DNA from: Actinomycetes bacterium
Lineage (GTDB): Bacteria > Actinomycetota > Acidimicrobiia > Acidimicrobiales > RAAP-2
Direction of reading: 5' to 3'
Length of the DNA stretch: 34,442 bases
Assembly: GCA_021844425.1 (NCBI GenBank)
Contig: JAKBTL010000016.1
Location: 1 to 34,442 of the forward strand
Positions within the stretch are counted from its first letter, which is position 1. Each line of letters opens with the position of its first letter. A program made the translations under genes and the position numbers. This document shows positions 22,588 to 30,192 of this stretch, one piece after another. The notes below the pieces were generated by a model. That model was not told the origin of the DNA. It made no database searches and worked only from the letters and a program-made list of their open reading frames with translations.

Positions 22588-22611
22588 TGCTAATCCAAAC
22601 CACGATTAGCA
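22588..22611. promoter_or_regulatory. palindromic operator between divergent unknown gene and fic
   Basis: Perfect 8-base arms TGCTAATC (22588-22595) and GATTAGCA (22604-22611) around an 8-base spacer. Flanking AAAC and GTTT extend it with one offset base. It sits in an unusually AT-rich 59-base gap between the starts of the 22573 gene (minus) and fic (plus), 21 bases before the fic ATG. TATAAAC just left could be a -10 for the leftward gene. Centre-to-centre spacing of about 16 bases suits a dimeric HTH repressor, possibly the C-terminal winged helix of the Fic protein itself. Confidence 0.65.
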
Positions 22612-22632
22612 TGTTTAGCGGAAGGTTGGCAG

Positions 22633-23682
22633 ATGCGGAGCTTCGCCGAAGTTGATTCCTTGATCGGCACAGTGCCGGCGAGTGTCGTCACGCGCCTGAG
22701 TGTCGTCGATGCCGGACGCGGCTCAGAGGCACTCTATGCCGACCAGCTCCCCGGGCTGCTGAAAGAGCTGGCCGACGCGGCGAGGGTCGAATCGGTGATC
22801 GCCTCTTCAGCTATCGAGGGAGTCGTGGTCGAACAGGCCCGAGCCGAACGGATCGTCCGGGGTGCCGACCAACGACTCCGCGTCCGCAACGAGAAGGAGC
22901 TGGCTGGGTACCGTGACGCTCTCGACTACTTGTTCCAAGACCGGCCGGGTGATCTCTCCGTCGGTCTCGTCCTCCATCTCCACCGACTCCTCTTCGGTCG
23001 GACGGGTGGCGGAGGGGGGCAGTTCAAGACCGTCGACAACCTCGTTGTGGACCGGCACGCCGACGGGACCTCGAGTGTTCGGTTCGTCCCGACGTCGCAC
23101 CAGGACACGCCCTTCTTCATGTCCGAGCTCGTCGATCGGTATCGCGCTGAACAAAGCTCTGGGCGCCACCACCGTGCGCTGCTCGTGGGACTGTTCGCAC
23201 TCGACTTCCTCACGATTCACCCTTTCGTCGACGGCAATGGGCGACTCTCTCGCCTGCTCAGCACGCGCCTGCTCTCCGAGGTCGGCTATGGCGTCGGGCG
23301 TTATGTCTCCCTCGAGGGGCTCATCTACGAACGACGCGACGCCTATTACGACGCCCTGGCGGGGTCTACCGTCGGCTGGCAAGACGGTAGCCACGATCCG
23401 TGGCCGTGGCTCAGCTTCTTCGTCGAGGTGGTCGCCCACGCGTACGAGACCTTCGCGGCTCGTGCCGCTGATCATCGTTCGGGCGTCACCAAGCAGGACC
23501 GGGTCCGGAACTACGTGCTCAACCACGCTGGAACGTCCTTCGAGATGGCGGACGTGAGACGAGCCGTACCCGGAGTGAGCGATCAGACTGTCCGACTCGT
23601 GCTGCGGGAGCTGAAGAACGAGGGGTTCGTACGTCCTAGCGGCGTCGGCCGGGGAACGAGATGGGTGCGCGTTGACCAGTAG
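22633..23682 (+). CDS. Fic-family AMP-transferase with C-terminal winged helix
   Basis: 349 aa. Fic domain with the complete active-site motif HPFVDGNGRLSR (196-207; catalytic His196), and the beta-hairpin flap region VRFVPTSHQDTPFFM. An N-terminal autoinhibitory helix carries SSAIEG (58-63), matching the [ST]xxxE[GN] rule with Glu62, so it is a class II self-inhibited Fic protein. The C-terminal 70 residues (QDRVRNYVLNHAGTSFEMAD, then VSDQTVRLVLRELKNEGFV) form a winged helix. Fic enzymes transfer AMP from ATP to target-protein hydroxyls. The DNA-binding domain and adjacent palindrome suggest autoregulation. GGAAGG lies 9 bases upstream of ATG 22633. The last 47 bases overlap the HTH gene on the other strand. 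Confidence 0.9.
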   Translation: MRSFAEVDSLIGTVPASVVTRLSVVDAGRGSEALYADQLPGLLKELADAARVESVIASSAIEGVVVEQARAERIVRGADQRLRVRNEKELAGYRDALDYLFQDRPGDLSVGLVLHLHRLLFGRTGGGGGQFKTVDNLVVDRHADGTSSVRFVPTSHQDTPFFMSELVDRYRAEQSSGRHHRALLVGLFALDFLTIHPFVDGNGRLSRLLSTRLLSEVGYGVGRYVSLEGLIYERRDAYYDALAGSTVGWQDGSHDPWPWLSFFVEVVAHAYETFAARAADHRSGVTKQDRVRNYVLNHAGTSFEMADVRRAVPGVSDQTVRLVLRELKNEGFVRPSGVGRGTRWVRVDQ

Positions 23683-24229
23683 CCGGGCCCAGGTCGAGCC
23701 TGTGCTCCGTGATGTTCAACGGCGAGGACAGCGTGCTGTCATCTCGCCGTTGCCGCCCTCGAGGCCGCATGGTGACGCCAGCCTCCTTCAGGGCACGCCG
23801 GACCGTGCTCGCCGCCACCCCCAACTGGGCGGCTACGCAGTCCGCGGACTCACCTCCGGCATAGAGCTGGGCGGCCCGGACGACCTGGTCGCCCTGGAGC
23901 GCCCGGCGATCCCGAATGGGGACCCCGCGACGCCTGACGTGCCCGAGCACCGTCGTCCGGTTGATCCGGAACGATGCGGCCAGCTCCTCCACAGGGACAC
24001 CCCGACGGTACGCGGCGACCAGCTCGGCTACCTCGTCCGATGCAAGGCACCGCTGAACCGGCAGAGACCCAACGAGCGGGTCGGTCGGGCGAACAGGAGG
24101 CTCGTCGGGGGTCTGCCGCAGCACCGTCCCCAGAGCAGGCAAGCAGAGCAAAGGGCTATCTACCTGGGCAAACGTACTACCACCCGCCGTCGAAGGTGGT
24201 CTTGTACCGTGACAAGGTAAGACCACCAT
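23636..24229 (-). CDS. recombinase-type helix-turn-helix protein
   Basis: Two tandem HTH units of the Hin/resolvase type: CLASDEVAELVAAYRRGVPV with EELAASFRINRTTVLGHVRR, then ALQGDQVVRAAQLYAGGESA with DCVAAQLGVAASTVRRALKE. PLVGSLPVQR just before the first is typical of a common actinobacterial stand-alone HTH protein found near recombinases and in mobile regions. No catalytic recombinase domain is present. The start is uncertain. ATG 24229 or 24238 would place a strong inverted repeat inside the first codons; if that repeat is an operator, GTG 24124 is the better start. It ends 47 bases inside the 3' end of fic, antisense. A regulatory role is inferred. Confidence 0.65.
   Translation of the reverse strand: MVVLPCHGTRPPSTAGGSTFAQVDSPLLCLPALGTVLRQTPDEPPVRPTDPLVGSLPVQRCLASDEVAELVAAYRRGVPVEELAASFRINRTTVLGHVRRRGVPIRDRRALQGDQVVRAAQLYAGGESADCVAAQLGVAASTVRRALKEAGVTMRPRGRQRRDDSTLSSPLNITEHRLDLGPATGQRAPISFPGRRR
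24195..24227. promoter_or_regulatory. 33-base inverted repeat, candidate operator or recombination site
   Basis: Arms GGTGGTCTT (24195-24203) and AAGACCACC (24219-24227), plus an inner pair ACC/GGT, around the loop GTGACAA. Flanking GAA and TTC extend the symmetry outward with one extra base. It lies at the 5' end of the HTH gene. It could be that protein's operator, a serine-recombinase crossover site, or the end of a lost mobile element. Confidence 0.55.
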
Positions 24230-24392
24230 TCTTGTCATCGCGCGAGACGTCGACGCGGGCGCGGGTCGGCTGGCGCTGTCGGCCGGGCTGGTGGGGAACC
24301 GCCCCGTAAGAGGAAGGCGGGGCGAATGGCGCCGGGTTCTTCGACGAGGAGGCGGTGGACGAAGGCTTGGGCGCCGGCTGTCGGCGGCGGGC

Positions 24393-24638
24393 ACGCTCAC
24401 CGAGGTCGCGTACGCGAAGGCCGACCTGCGCCTCGTCGACCGCTCGACCAGCTGGGTCGTTCGCGCGACCGAGCCGGAGTCGTCTCAGGAGTACGCCCCG
24501 TTCGAGGGGTTGGAGATGACCGCCAAGGTCACGGACACCTTTGTCCGAGGGAACCGTGTGCTCGAGGACGGGAGGATCTCTGGCGCGCCGGTCGGCCGGT
24601 TCGTCCGTCGGCCGACGCCTCCTGCCGCGAGCGCATGA
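24393..24638 (+). pseudogene. C-terminal remnant of a dihydropyrimidinase/hydantoinase-type amidohydrolase
   Basis: About 82 codons ending at TGA 24638. KADLRLVDRSTSWVVRA is followed by YAPFEGLEMTAKVTDTFVRG, NRVLEDGRISGAPVG and RFVRR. This is the closing composite beta domain of cyclic amidohydrolases (dihydropyrimidinase, hydantoinase, allantoinase), where a DLVLxDP strand, a PYEG/PFEG turn and a GxxxDGxxxGxPxGRF ending are standard. The catalytic TIM barrel with its metal ligands is entirely missing upstream, where the frame is unrelated sequence. The remnant lies next to D-amino-acid genes and a PucR regulator, which fits a former D-hydantoin/D-amino-acid pathway. Confidence 0.72.
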
Positions 24639-25543
24639 GCGCCCCGGCGCCCAGGTCAGGTGGTGGAAGGTGCTCGGAGCGGACCCGCCCGAGGGGATCG
24701 GAGAGGGCCGGCGGGGGACGCTGGCACTCCACGTGACGCAACCGGCTCGGGGTGTCGGCCGGGCGGAGGCTGACCGTGACCCTCCGGGACGCGCGCCAGC
24801 GGGTTATCAAAGAGGGCACCCAGGGCGACCGCGGCGAGCCTGAACGCGGTCTTGCCGCCTGCTGCTCGAACTTCGAGATAGCGCGAGCTCAGGACGTGGC
24901 GGGCAGCGTCAGGCTTCCACGACGTCGACAGCGCAGCGCAGCCCTTGGACGTTCCCGGGGCGTCGGTCGGCTCACGGAGAGCCCTGGCCGGCTCGTGGTG
25001 CTCGTGGGCCGCCGAAGGTGATTCCATGGGCGCCGTCGCCCTCGCCCTCGCCGTCGCCCTCGCTGTCGACTGACCGCGAGCAACCGTCGAGCGTCGGCGA
25101 TCTCTGGCGGGGGAAGAAGACAGCGAGGAGGCGCTCGCTCGTGTGCGCCAGCGCCTGTGCGCCAGCGCCTCTGCGCCGCAGCCTGACCATCTTCTCTGTC
25201 CACCGAGCACCGGGGGCGGCGATCCGAGACGCTTGGCGGTCGGCCGCTCAACGTCGTAGCTGGTACCCGTCGCGTCCGCGGCAGCGCCCCCTCACAGTGC
25301 CGGGTCTCCACCACAAGAGGGGCCGTGTTCCTGCGAGCTCGCCGTGCCCGGGGTCTTCTTGCGCGTTCCAGACGGTCACCCGCGCCTGAGAGAGGATGTC
25401 GAGGCTGTCCCTGTGCCGCTCTCCTCCTTCGGGGGGGCGGCTACATTGCGTCGTTGGGCGATCCCTCGATCGCGGAGCCGGCGCCCACTACGTGCCCGCC
25501 GCAGGCGTGCCGAGCTGCCCCCGACAGGAGAGGACCGCAACCC
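24639..25543. other. 905 bases with no supportable gene
   Basis: All open frames here are Arg/Pro/Ser-rich shadows without motifs. There is short low-complexity sequence, with GCCCTC/GCCGTC repeats at about 25030-25065 and a duplicated TGCGCCAGCGCCT segment near 25143-25172. An 11-base match to the 3' end of tRNA-Val occurs at 25279-25289. I read it as decayed DNA between the hydantoinase remnant and the D-threonine-aldolase-like gene. Confidence 0.55.
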
Positions 25544-26626
25544 GTGGGTTGGTCGCTCCCGGAGAACCTGAGCACGCCCGCGCTGGTGGTCGACCACGAC
25601 GTGCTCGTGGCAAACGTCGGGCGCATGGCGGCGCGGATGCGGCATCGGGGCGTGGCTCTGCGCCCCCACGCCAAGACGCACAAGTCGCTCGACGTCGCTG
25701 CGCTCCAGCGCGACCACGGGGCGACCGGCCTCACCGTGGCAACGGTGGGGGAGGCCGAGGTGTTCGCCGCCGGCGGTCACGATGACCTCTTCATCGCGTA
25801 CCCCGTGATCGCCAAGTGGGGCAAGACGGAGCGGCTGGCTCGGCTGGCCGCCAGCGTGCGTCTTAGCCTCGGGGTCGACTCGCTCCCCGCGGCGCAGCTC
25901 CTCGTCGATGGCGGTCTGGCAGGCACGGCGACGGTCATGGTCGAAGTCGATACCGGCCAGCACCGCAGCGGAGTGCCCCCCGAGGCCGCTGGCCCACTGG
26001 CCGAGGCCGTGGCCGACTTGGGTCTCGAGGTGGAGGGCGTCTTCACCCACGGGGGGCACGGGTACTGGACCCCGGACGCACCGGCGGGCGCAGCGCGCGA
26101 CGAGGTGGCACGGCTCGGTCAGGCGGTCGACTCGCTCGCCAGATGGGGCATCGCCACCTCGCGGGTGAGCGCTGGCTCGAGCCCCACCGTCTTGGGCTCA
26201 GCCATGGCGCCGGTCACCGAGGAGCGACCCGGGACGTACGTCTTCAACGACCGGCAACAAGTCGCGCTGGGCGTGGCCGACTCCGAGCAGGTGGCGCTCG
26301 TGGTGGCGGCCACGGTGGTCAGCACCGCGGTCCGGGGACAGGTGGTGATCGACGCCGGCAGCAAATCGCTCGGGAGCGACCGGCCGAGGTGGTTGGAAGG
26401 GTTCGGGACGGTGCCCGAGCTGGATGGGGCGATGGTGACGTCGTTGTCGGAGTGCCACGGGATCGTGGTCATCGACGAGCGCACGCCACCCAGGGTGGGG
26501 ACGATGGTGCGGGTCGTTCCGAACCACGTGTGCCCCGTGGTGAACCTCTTCGACTCCTATGACGTCGTTGTCGGAGGCGAGCTCGTCGACCGCTGGCCGG
26601 TGTCGGCTCGCGGTCACCTCGCCTGA
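25544..26626 (+). CDS. D-threonine aldolase / D-serine dehydratase-like PLP enzyme
   Basis: 360 aa from GTG 25544, with GGAGAGG 10 bases upstream; the longer open frame to 25325 adds unrelated sequence. Fold-type III PLP enzyme: STPALVVDHDVLVANV, then the PLP-lysine motif RPHAKTHKS (Lys44), VDTGQHRSGV, GVFTHGGHGYW and AGSSPTVL (phosphate site). The C-terminal metal-binding domain has LSECHG and NHVCPVVNLFDS, where His328 and Cys330 bind the divalent metal. The family cleaves D-threonine or D-3-hydroxyamino acids to glycine plus aldehyde, or deaminates D-serine. It converges on the DadA-like gene (75-base gap) and both would act on D-amino acids. Confidence 0.88.
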   Translation: MGWSLPENLSTPALVVDHDVLVANVGRMAARMRHRGVALRPHAKTHKSLDVAALQRDHGATGLTVATVGEAEVFAAGGHDDLFIAYPVIAKWGKTERLARLAASVRLSLGVDSLPAAQLLVDGGLAGTATVMVEVDTGQHRSGVPPEAAGPLAEAVADLGLEVEGVFTHGGHGYWTPDAPAGAARDEVARLGQAVDSLARWGIATSRVSAGSSPTVLGSAMAPVTEERPGTYVFNDRQQVALGVADSEQVALVVAATVVSTAVRGQVVIDAGSKSLGSDRPRWLEGFGTVPELDGAMVTSLSECHGIVVIDERTPPRVGTMVRVVPNHVCPVVNLFDSYDVVVGGELVDRWPVSARGHLA

Positions 26627-26701
26627 GGTGCGCCGCGTGACGGTGCCACCGGGCACGGGTCGGTCAGGACCGCCGCCGAGTGCTCCCGGGCGCGGTCGCC
26701 C

Positions 26702-27952
26702 TCAGCGAAGGGGGTCGAGGGGGAGCAGCGCAGGTGGGGTGACCCCGGTCGTGATCTGCCGGGCGAGCAGTGTGCCGGTGAGGGGCCCCAGGGTGACGCC
26801 CCACATGCCGTGGCCCCCGGCCACGTAGAGCCCGGGGGTGGCCGTCGCCCCGACCAGGGGCACACCGTCGGCCGAGAGCGGGCGCGGACCCATCCACTGG
26901 TCCGCCATCGTGGTCCAGTCCACGTCCACGAGGAGGTGGCGGACCGCCTGGACCATGTGGCCGAATCGGGCGCCCTGGGGCACGGCGTCGGGCGACCCGA
27001 ACTCCATGATCCCGGCAAAGCGCACCCGATCCGCCTGCGGCGTCGCCGCAACTCGGGCAGCCGGAAAGTAGAGCGGACCGGCGAAGGGCGTCGGAGAGGC
27101 CACGGTGAAGCTGTAGCCCCGCCCGCCGTAGACGGGGACGCGCACGCCGTGGCCGGCCAGGAGGTCGCCAGCCCAGGCGCCCGCGGCAACCACGACGGCG
27201 TCCGCTTCGAGCTCCCCTTGGAGCCCATGGGCCACGAGCACCCCGTGGCGGCGCTCGACCGAGCTGATCGGCATGTCTTCCACGATCTTGCCGCCCCGAT
27301 CCCGCACGCTCTTGGCGAGCGCGGCGACGTAGTGCGACGGCGTGAGGTACTGCTGGTCCCGCACCCGCACGCCGAGCTCGACGGTGTCGGAGATGTGGGG
27401 CTCGATGCCTCGCACCTCGTCTGCGGTCAGGAGCGTCAGCTCGACTGGCTGCCCCGCGGCGACGACCGATGCCATCTCGAGGAGGAACCCCGCGCTCTCG
27501 TGCGGGTGTGCGAAGCAGGCCATCACGTCGCCGCGGTACAGCTCCATCTCGACACCGCCTGCCTGCTGGTGGGCGTAGGCGTCGGCCGCCATCGCATTCA
27601 GCACTCGGTACACGGTCATGCTGCGGCGCCAGGCCTTGGTCGTGCACGAGCGGACCAGCGCGGCCATGAACTGCGCGAGCCGAGGATCGGCCGAGCGCAC
27701 GAGGGCGACGGGGGAACGGGGGCTGAGCACGGCCCGGATCCCGTAGCGAAGGATGCTGGGCTCAGGAAGGGGGACCGACATGGTCGGGGAGACCAGCCCG
27801 GCGTTCTGCCACGACGCGCCGGCACCGGGGTGCCGGCGGTCCACCACGGAGACCTCGACACCGTGCTCTTGGAGCGACCACGCGCACGACATCCCGACAA
27901 TTCCCGAGCCGATCACGAGCACCCGGGACGGGGCACGGTAGTCGCCTGGCAT
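26702..27952 (-). CDS. DadA-like FAD-dependent D-amino-acid dehydrogenase
   Basis: 416 aa, the usual DadA length. The N-terminal Rossmann FAD motif RVLVIGSGIVGMSCAWSL is followed by VVDRRHPGAGASWQNAGLVSP (the flavin-anchoring segment of DadA). A DAO-type substrate domain and the C-terminal signature GPRPLSADGVPLVGAT, with VAGGHGMWGVTLGPLTG, close the FAD site. It oxidises D-amino acids to 2-keto acids and passes electrons to the respiratory chain. No membrane anchor is visible, so it would be peripheral. ATG 27952 has GGGAG directly upstream. It is transcribed away from the broken PucR regulator, on the same strand, and is likely its former target. Confidence 0.88.
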   Translation of the reverse strand: MPGDYRAPSRVLVIGSGIVGMSCAWSLQEHGVEVSVVDRRHPGAGASWQNAGLVSPTMSVPLPEPSILRYGIRAVLSPRSPVALVRSADPRLAQFMAALVRSCTTKAWRRSMTVYRVLNAMAADAYAHQQAGGVEMELYRGDVMACFAHPHESAGFLLEMASVVAAGQPVELTLLTADEVRGIEPHISDTVELGVRVRDQQYLTPSHYVAALAKSVRDRGGKIVEDMPISSVERRHGVLVAHGLQGELEADAVVVAAGAWAGDLLAGHGVRVPVYGGRGYSFTVASPTPFAGPLYFPAARVAATPQADRVRFAGIMEFGSPDAVPQGARFGHMVQAVRHLLVDVDWTTMADQWMGPRPLSADGVPLVGATATPGLYVAGGHGMWGVTLGPLTGTLLARQITTGVTPPALLPLDPLR

Positions 27953-28264
27953 CTCCCGAACCTCTTTTCTCGCTCCAGCTCCCGGCAGCGTCGCCGGCTC
28001 ACGGCCGGGAGCCGGTGCGCCACGTCAGAATGGTCGAACTCGGAGGTGGTCCCTCACGAGCACGCTATTCCGCTCTCCCGAGGGGAGCGAGGGCGCGTGC
28101 AACGAACTTGTGGGCGATCCTTGGTGGGTTCGGACAATCCGCAGGACGGGTCCTGAAGCTTCGGTGGCCGACCGCACGGGGCTCGCGACGGCAGACGTGC
28201 TGCGCCTCGTTGCGGGCACGACGGGTGCAGCCCGCTGTAGCCCCGGCGTGGCGTCCGCGCAGCC
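27953..28264. other. 312-base leader/intergenic region between PucR remnant and dadA-like gene
   Basis: No gene seen. It holds an inverted repeat with 9-base arms GCTCCCGGC (27978-27986) and GCCGGGAGC (28004-28012), 26 bases upstream of the dadA-like start. A weaker stem lies around 28070-28090 (CGCTCTCCC with GGGGAGCG). The first could be a regulatory hairpin or operator in the 5' leader, the second a terminator of the regulator gene. Confidence 0.45.
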
Positions 28265-29610
28265 TCAGAACCCTGGGCGTGGGGCGAAGAAGAGCCAGGC
28301 GTCGCCGTGCTGGCCCAGTTCCCAGAGCCGGAGCCGGAGCATGGTCTCGAATCGTGTCTCGGGGCTGTCGAGGTCGATCCTGCCGATGACGCTCAGGCGC
28401 CGCAGCCGGTAGCGGAAGGTGTTGGCGTGCACATGGACCGACTTGGCCGCGAGCGAGACGTCGCCCAGGGAGTCCACGAACGCCCTCAAAGTCTCCAGCA
28501 GGTTGGTGTGGTGGCGCTGGTCGTAGGCGACGAGCGCGGCGAGTGGACCGAGGACCATGTTCTCGTCTTCCACAACAAGGTCCACCAGGCGCAGGAGGAG
28601 CGAGTCGACCAGGACGTCCACGAAGCGGGCCACTTTGCGGCCCCGAGTGTCGTTGCGCAGCACGCGGAGGGCCTTGTCGGCATCCGTACGCGACCGGGCG
28701 ATGTTGGCGAACGAGCGCGTGGGCCGACCGATACCCACCAGGTACAGGTAGGCGTGAGACGGGTCGGTGTAGTCGACGAAGTCCCCCATGAGATCGGCGG
28801 GCCCCAGGCCCGTGTCGTCCATCTCGTCGACGGGGGCCACCACCGTATAGTCGACGTCCTGCACACGTGCCACGGCCGAACGAGGCCGCACGGCCTTGAG
28901 GTGTACCGACAGCGAGGTCTCGAGACGCTGTAGTTCGGCCTCGGCCTGCGCGCTCTCGGTTCGCCGGGTGGTGGCGGCAACGACGCACGATGGCCCTGCT
29001 CCGAGCCCGAGGCGCCCGGCCATCTCGAGGTCCGCGTGACCGCCCTGCAGCAGGGTGGTCAGGTGGTCCGCGCGGGTCCGCTGCCGCATGTCGCTCTCGG
29101 AACGCAGGCGCAGCAGCTCGAGTGCTACCAGCCGGGCCGCGTCCATGAGCCACTGCTCCCGCTCGACCGACAGCCGATGATCCGCGGCCACCCAGATCGA
29201 ACCCGGCACGTCCTGACCGGCCCGCACGCTCACGGCGGGACGAGGTCTCATGCCGTCGTAAAGGCCCTCGATGAACACCGGCTGGGCGTCCTGGGACAGC
29301 CGGCGGAAGACGCCGCTGTCGTTCAGGGCCCGGACAAAGCGCTCCGGTACCTGGCGGCCGAGGATGGTCTCGGTGCGAGCCTCGTCCACGCCGCTCTGAT
29401 CTGGTCTTCGGAGAACGCCAAGGCTCTCGATGACCGGTCCTCGATGGTGACAGGTGCCCCAAGCACGGCGCTCACGACCTCGGCCAGCGTGAAGAGGTCC
29501 GTGATCGTGCCCGTCGCCCTGCCGTCGGCGTCCGGTGTGCCCGAGATGATGAGCGAGCGGATCAGCACGAGGATCTGCTCCCACGAGGCGCCGTTGGTGA
29601 GCTGCTCCAG
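28265..29610 (-). pseudogene. PucR/CdaR-type transcriptional regulator, 5' truncated and frameshifted
   Basis: The C-terminal part is intact: a GGDEF-like middle domain, then the PucR-type HTH TLRAFVDSLGDVSLAAKSVH, HANTFRYRLRRLSVIG and RFETMLRLRLWEL. The N-terminal sensor part reads ASWEQILVLIRSLIISG through APVTIEDRSSRALAFSEDQ in one frame. It continues VDEARTETILGRQVPERFVR in another; the switch is at 29393-29408. There a 5-base near-duplication (CCAGA-TCAGA on the coding strand) would explain the shift. Upstream of Leu at 29610 there is no start codon in frame; the sequence becomes the VapB/VapC locus. Such regulators activate purine, proline or amino-acid catabolism. Here it probably controlled the dadA-like gene downstream. 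Expression of a shorter product from an internal start is possible. Confidence 0.78.
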
Positions 29611-29699
29611 AGGCGCTCGACGCGCTGGACGAGATCCGTGCCGAGGCGGGAGACGAGCGGCCGCACCCCGCACCTCGGTCCGCGGGGCGGCCGGTGTGA
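29601..29699 (+). pseudogene. 3' remnant of a VapB-type antitoxin gene
   Basis: The frame starting at 29601, just after an in-frame TGA, encodes about 32 residues (ALDALDEIRAEAGDERPH, then PAPRSAGRPV) to TGA 29697-29699. The stop overlaps the vapC GTG in the GTGA arrangement typical of VapBC pairs. No start codon or DNA-binding domain is present. The sequence upstream belongs to the PucR gene on the other strand, so the 5' part was lost at this junction. Confidence 0.45.
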
Positions 29700-30091
29700 C
29701 CGAGGAGCACTTGGTCGTCGACGCATCGGCCCTCGTCGACCTCGTCTTGGGCGAGGCGGTGGGCGCTGCCGTCCAAGAGCGAATCGACGGCGCGGCGCTG
29801 CACGCCCCGGCGCACCTGGATGCCGAGGTCATCTCGGCCCTGGGACGCCTGCACCGTTCCGGAAGGCTCAGGGCAGCGGTCGTCACAGCGCAGCTGGCCA
29901 CGATCTCGGTGGCCCCGATCCGACGTCACTGCGTGCCCGATCTGCTCCGGGGGGCATGGCAGCGCCGGGGCCGCATGCGGCTTGCCGACGCGCTCTACGT
30001 TGAGCTGGCCGACCAGCTTGGGATGCGCCTCCTCACCACCGACCGCGTGCTCGCCCGGGTGGCCCGGATCGCCGAGGTAGTCCCCCGATGA
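29696..30091 (+). CDS. vapC: VapC-like PIN-domain ribonuclease toxin
   Basis: 131 aa from GTG 29696. PIN fold with the four acidic Mg ligands: Asp9 in LVVDASALVDL, Glu44 in HLDAEVISAL, Asp98 in RLADALYVELA, Asp116 in LLTTDRVLARV. The layout is standard for type II toxins that cleave tRNA or rRNA when not held by VapB. The preceding antitoxin frame overlaps the start but is only a C-terminal fragment. The toxin is therefore apparently orphaned, is not translated, or is neutralised by an antitoxin elsewhere. The frame upstream is open to 29036 but lacks homology. Confidence 0.83.
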   Translation: MTEEHLVVDASALVDLVLGEAVGAAVQERIDGAALHAPAHLDAEVISALGRLHRSGRLRAAVVTAQLATISVAPIRRHCVPDLLRGAWQRRGRMRLADALYVELADQLGMRLLTTDRVLARVARIAEVVPR

Positions 30092-30192
30092 GCTGCGCCG
30101 GACCGGTCGCAGGACGGCATCTCGACCACGACGTGCCGGCCAGCGGCCGCATAGGCCTCGACGGACACCGAGAGGGGCACTACGATGGCCAT
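30085..30192 (-). pseudogene. N-terminal fragment of a DUF6431-type (transposase-like zinc-finger) protein
   Basis: From ATG 30192 the fragment reads MAIVVPLSVSVEAYAAAGRH, then VVVEMPSCDRSGAA. This matches my memory of the conserved start of the actinobacterial DUF6431 family (MAIVxPxxxSVExYVAAGR, then a CPxC knuckle). Only about 35 codons are recognisable. After that the sequence runs into the vapC 3' end, and the second Cys of the knuckle is Ser. It is a scar of another mobile-type gene at the vapC boundary. Between it and the cspA terminator (30193-30410) I see no gene. Confidence 0.5.

Noticed and set aside
25018-25389. Pro/Ser-rich ORF in the decayed region
   Set aside because: Opens with a PS dipeptide run from simple-sequence DNA and has no start signal or recognisable domain; likely chance.
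26627-26701. Terminator between the D-threonine-aldolase-like and DadA-like genes
   Set aside because: Only a 5-base stem (GTGCC/GGCAC) is visible in the 75-base convergent gap, too weak to support.
28065-29462. 465-codon minus-strand frame overlapping the PucR remnant
   Set aside because: The translation is Arg/Pro/Gly-rich with no motifs, whereas the neighbouring frames carry clear PucR sequence.
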